NCBI RefSeq assembly: GCF_045629565.1
Contig: NZ_JAZQRL010000078.1
Location: 27,455 to 91,454, forward strand
DNA length: 64,000 bases
Source of the DNA: Arcticibacter sp045629565
Lineage (GTDB): Bacteria; Bacteroidota; Bacteroidia; Sphingobacteriales; Sphingobacteriaceae
Direction of reading: 5' to 3'
The notes under the pieces are model-generated. The model did no database searches and was not told the origin of the DNA. It saw only the letters and a program-made list of their open reading frames with translations. The translations under genes were made by a program, and so were the position numbers. Below, one piece after another: positions 61,839 to 64,000 of the stretch (its first letter is position 1; every line of letters starts with the position of its first letter).

Positions 61839-62806
61839 AGCCAGACATCTCTGTTGTGATTCCGACCTATAAGCGGACCGAGTTACTGTTGAGGTGTCTG
61901 CAAGCTTTGACTGATCAGACTATCGAGAAGATGAGCTATGAAGTCATTGTAGTAAGCGACGGTCCGGATATGAAAACTCAGCAAGCCGTGCAAAGCTGGA
62001 AAGAGGGCACAGGACTGAATGTTTCGTTCCATCACCTGGAGGATAAGAGAGGCCCGGCGGCGGCGAGAAACAGGGGATGGCAACACGCACAGGGAGGGCT
62101 GATAGCCTTTACTGATGACGATTGTATTCCCGATGCGCACTGGCTTGCATCCTTCGCTGCTGCATACCAGGGCGAAGATCAAGTGGTATTAAGCGGCAAG
62201 GTAATTGTTCCTTTACCTCAGGTTCCTACAGATTTTGAGCTTAATACTTCTCATTTGGAAACAGCGGAGTTTATAACGGCGAACTGTGCCTGCACCAGGG
62301 CCGCTTTGTTGAAAACAGGCGGCTTTGACGAACGTTTTGCTCAGGCCTGGAGGGAAGACAGCGATTTTCAGTTCCGGGTGATCCTGGAGGCTATTCCATT
62401 GCGAAAGGTGGATGCTGCCACAGTTGTCCATCCCGTCAGGCCGGCGCAATGGGGCGTGAGCATATATGAGCAACGCAAGGGAATGTACAACGCTTTATTG
62501 TATAAGAAGTTCCCTGATCTCTACGAAACGCGGATAGGTTCGCGGGCACCGTGGAACTATTATGCGATGATATTCTGCTTTATTGCAGGGGTTTATGGCC
62601 TGTTTGCAGGAAGCACCTTTCTTCTAATCACCGGCTTTGGATGCTGGCTGCTGCTCGTAGGCGAGTTTGCCGCCCGTCGGCTTCGAAATACCTCACGCTC
62701 GTTAGAACACGTCAGCGAGATGCTGGCAACTTCAGCACTTATCCCTTTTCTTTCGGTTTATTGGCAGCTCTATGGCGCCTGGAAATATCGGGTATTATTT
62801 ATATGA
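61835..62806 (+). CDS. Family 2 glycosyltransferase with C-terminal membrane anchor
   Basis: A 323-residue GT2 enzyme. It opens ISVVIPTYKRTELLLRCLQAL, with RGPAAARNRGWQHAQGG and the metal site LIAFTDDDCIPDAHWL. The catalytic region FAQAWREDSDFQFRV follows. Residues about 240-275 are hydrophobic (MIFCFIAGVYGLFAG and beyond), giving a probable two-helix membrane anchor. Both ends overlap neighbours by ATGA, so the three genes are translated together. Donor unknown. Confidence 0.91.
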   Translation: MKPDISVVIPTYKRTELLLRCLQALTDQTIEKMSYEVIVVSDGPDMKTQQAVQSWKEGTGLNVSFHHLEDKRGPAAARNRGWQHAQGGLIAFTDDDCIPDAHWLASFAAAYQGEDQVVLSGKVIVPLPQVPTDFELNTSHLETAEFITANCACTRAALLKTGGFDERFAQAWREDSDFQFRVILEAIPLRKVDAATVVHPVRPAQWGVSIYEQRKGMYNALLYKKFPDLYETRIGSRAPWNYYAMIFCFIAGVYGLFAGSTFLLITGFGCWLLLVGEFAARRLRNTSRSLEHVSEMLATSALIPFLSVYWQLYGAWKYRVLFI

Positions 62807-63822
62807 ATATGTTTAAGCCAACAGAAGATATTAAGAAGATCATTGTATTCAGGGCCCTGCAGTTGGGGGACATGCTGTGTGCCATACCGGCGATCAGGGC
62901 GTTGAGGTCAGCCTATCCGGAGGCAGAGATCACCCTTGCAGGTTTGCCCTGGGCCGCCTCGCTGCCAGGTCGCTTCCCTAGGTATTTAGATAAGTTTATT
63001 CACTTTCCGGGATACCCCGGATTGCCTGAACAAGGGCTTAATCCGCAGGCTTTCACTTCTTTTCTGAGCGCTGTACAATCTGCCAACTTCGATCTTGCCT
63101 TTCAGATGCAAGGTAATGGTTCTGTGGTAAATCCCATGGTGGAGCTTTTTAACGCGAAGTATACGGCCGGTTATTATATAGAGGGTCACTATCATCCCGA
63201 TAATGGGCTATTTCTACGATACCCTGACTTCGGTTCGGAGATTGAGCGGCATATTGCTTTGATGGAATATCTTGGAATACCATCAAAAGGAACGGATCTG
63301 GAATTCCCATTAGCGCCGGAGGACGAGGATGATCTGCTGGCGGCAGGCCTTGGTGATCTCGAGCGGGATACCTATGTGTGTATTCATCCCGGATCACGGG
63401 GATCGTGGCGTCAATGGCCTGCCGCCTATTTCGCTGAAATGGCCGATTATTGTGCGGAGCAGGGCCTTGATGTGGTACTTACAGGTACGAAGGACGAGCT
63501 GGAGATTGTGGAAGATGTGAGGCGAAAAATGAAGTATACGCCACTTGTCGCTGCAGGAAAAACTAGTTTGGGGGCTGTTGCGCTGCTGATCAGAGATGCC
63601 TATCTGCTGGTATCAAACTGTACCGGCGTTTCGCACATAGCATCAGCCATGAAAACCCCCAGTATCGTCATCAGTATGGACGGTGAACCCGACCGCTGGG
63701 CCCCTCTAAACAGAGAAATCCATTATGTGATTGATTGGACAACAAACCCGGATTTTGGCCTCGCACAGTACTATTTGAAGAAGTTTCTAACGAAAGCAAT
63801 TCGTCAAAATACCGGCTCGTAG
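62803..63822 (+). CDS. Family 9 glycosyltransferase (heptosyltransferase-like)
   Basis: A 339-residue GT-B enzyme of the GT9 family, whose members move heptose from ADP-heptose in LPS core synthesis. It begins with IIVFRALQLGDMLCAIPAIRAL, the usual GT9 opening, and has VCIHPGSRGSWRQWPAAYFA for the donor site and SNCTGVSHIASAMKTPSIV in place of the classic NDTG motif. The frame extends upstream by 84 codons inside the GT2 gene; the ATG at 62803, overlapping the GT2 stop, is the real start. Sugar specificity is open. Confidence 0.91.
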   Translation: MNMFKPTEDIKKIIVFRALQLGDMLCAIPAIRALRSAYPEAEITLAGLPWAASLPGRFPRYLDKFIHFPGYPGLPEQGLNPQAFTSFLSAVQSANFDLAFQMQGNGSVVNPMVELFNAKYTAGYYIEGHYHPDNGLFLRYPDFGSEIERHIALMEYLGIPSKGTDLEFPLAPEDEDDLLAAGLGDLERDTYVCIHPGSRGSWRQWPAAYFAEMADYCAEQGLDVVLTGTKDELEIVEDVRRKMKYTPLVAAGKTSLGAVALLIRDAYLLVSNCTGVSHIASAMKTPSIVISMDGEPDRWAPLNREIHYVIDWTTNPDFGLAQYYLKKFLTKAIRQNTGS

Positions 63823-63854
63823 AGGTGTTTGTTAATAGAAGCGTTCTGACGGCT

Positions 63855-64000
63855 TTAGAGGACTAGCTGATCGGGTATTTCTTTGATGGTTTGAGCGCCA
63901 CCGTTCAGGATGAGTTCCGTGACCTCGATGATGTCAGCAGGTGAAACACTTTTGTTCCTTGGAAGTAGCTCTGAAGTGACATATCTCACCACTTCATTTT
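63855..64000 (-). CDS. 3' end of a convergent gene, cut by the window edge
   Basis: The minus strand is open from the window edge to TAA at 63857-63855, 47 codons with good coding character. It reads NEVVRYVTSELLPRNKS, then PADIIEVTELILNGG and ends KEIPDQLVL. Only the C-terminus is visible and I do not recognise the family. It is convergent with the GT9 gene, 32 bases apart. Confidence 0.5.
   Translation of the reverse strand, partial: NEVVRYVTSELLPRNKSVSPADIIEVTELILNGGAQTIKEIPDQLVL

Overview
The window looks like a chromosome segment of a Bacteroidota bacterium, most likely of the Sphingobacteriaceae (Pedobacter and relatives). The evidence is a SusC/SusD pair, two more TonB-dependent receptors with N-terminal carboxypeptidase-like domains, a propeller-type (HTCS-like) sensor kinase with an AraC-type response regulator, a heterodimer-type lycopene cyclase, and promoters of the Bacteroidota type (TTTG, about 20 nt, TAnnTTTG). 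Genus and species cannot be fixed by eye. No rRNA, CRISPR array, transposase or integrase was seen.

Layout. 1-1.4 kb: a lone FtsX/MacB-type permease. 1.5-5.3 kb: a carotenoid locus, with crtI divergent from a tightly overlapped crtB / secreted unknown / lycopene cyclase / cytochrome-b5-like operon. 5.3-6.9 kb: a PfkB-family kinase and two near-identical tRNA-Asn(GTT) units, each with its own terminator and a shared upstream block. 6.9-12.6 kb: two divergent TonB-dependent receptors; the second is preceded by a good promoter and a possible 26-codon leader peptide able to pair with the receptor's translation start. 12.6-13.2 kb: a gene remnant and a cluster of 11-13 bp repeats. 13.2-19.1 kb: a GH2 enzyme and a split two-component system.

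19.3-43.7 kb is an exopolysaccharide locus of two long divergent operons. The leftward operon (36.7 to 20.5 kb) encodes Wza, a Wzc-type tyrosine kinase, Wzx, a Wzy-like polymerase, about seven glycosyltransferases (one a natural GT4-GT26 fusion), UDP-galactopyranose mutase and a secreted beta-helix protein. The rightward operon (37.2 to 43.7 kb) encodes a CDP-glucose synthase, an SDR, an RmlC-like epimerase, an exostosin-like transferase, a SAF-domain oxidoreductase and the initiating WcaJ-type phosphotransferase. Together they describe Wzx/Wzy-dependent synthesis of a polymer probably containing galactofuranose and an unusual CDP-linked sugar. A perfect 16-bp palindrome lies between the operons.

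43.8-51.1 kb: an Hsp20 chaperone, then a small polysaccharide-utilisation set (GH28 polygalacturonase, SusC, SusD). 51.2-60 kb: a small proline-rich secreted protein on the other strand, then a GlgE-pathway operon (GlgE, TreS-maltokinase fusion, GlgB) that would convert trehalose to branched alpha-glucan, followed by a DUF6766-like membrane protein and a small membrane protein. 60-64 kb: a translationally coupled carbamoyltransferase, GT2 and GT9 set for glycan decoration, and the 3' end of a convergent gene that runs off the window.
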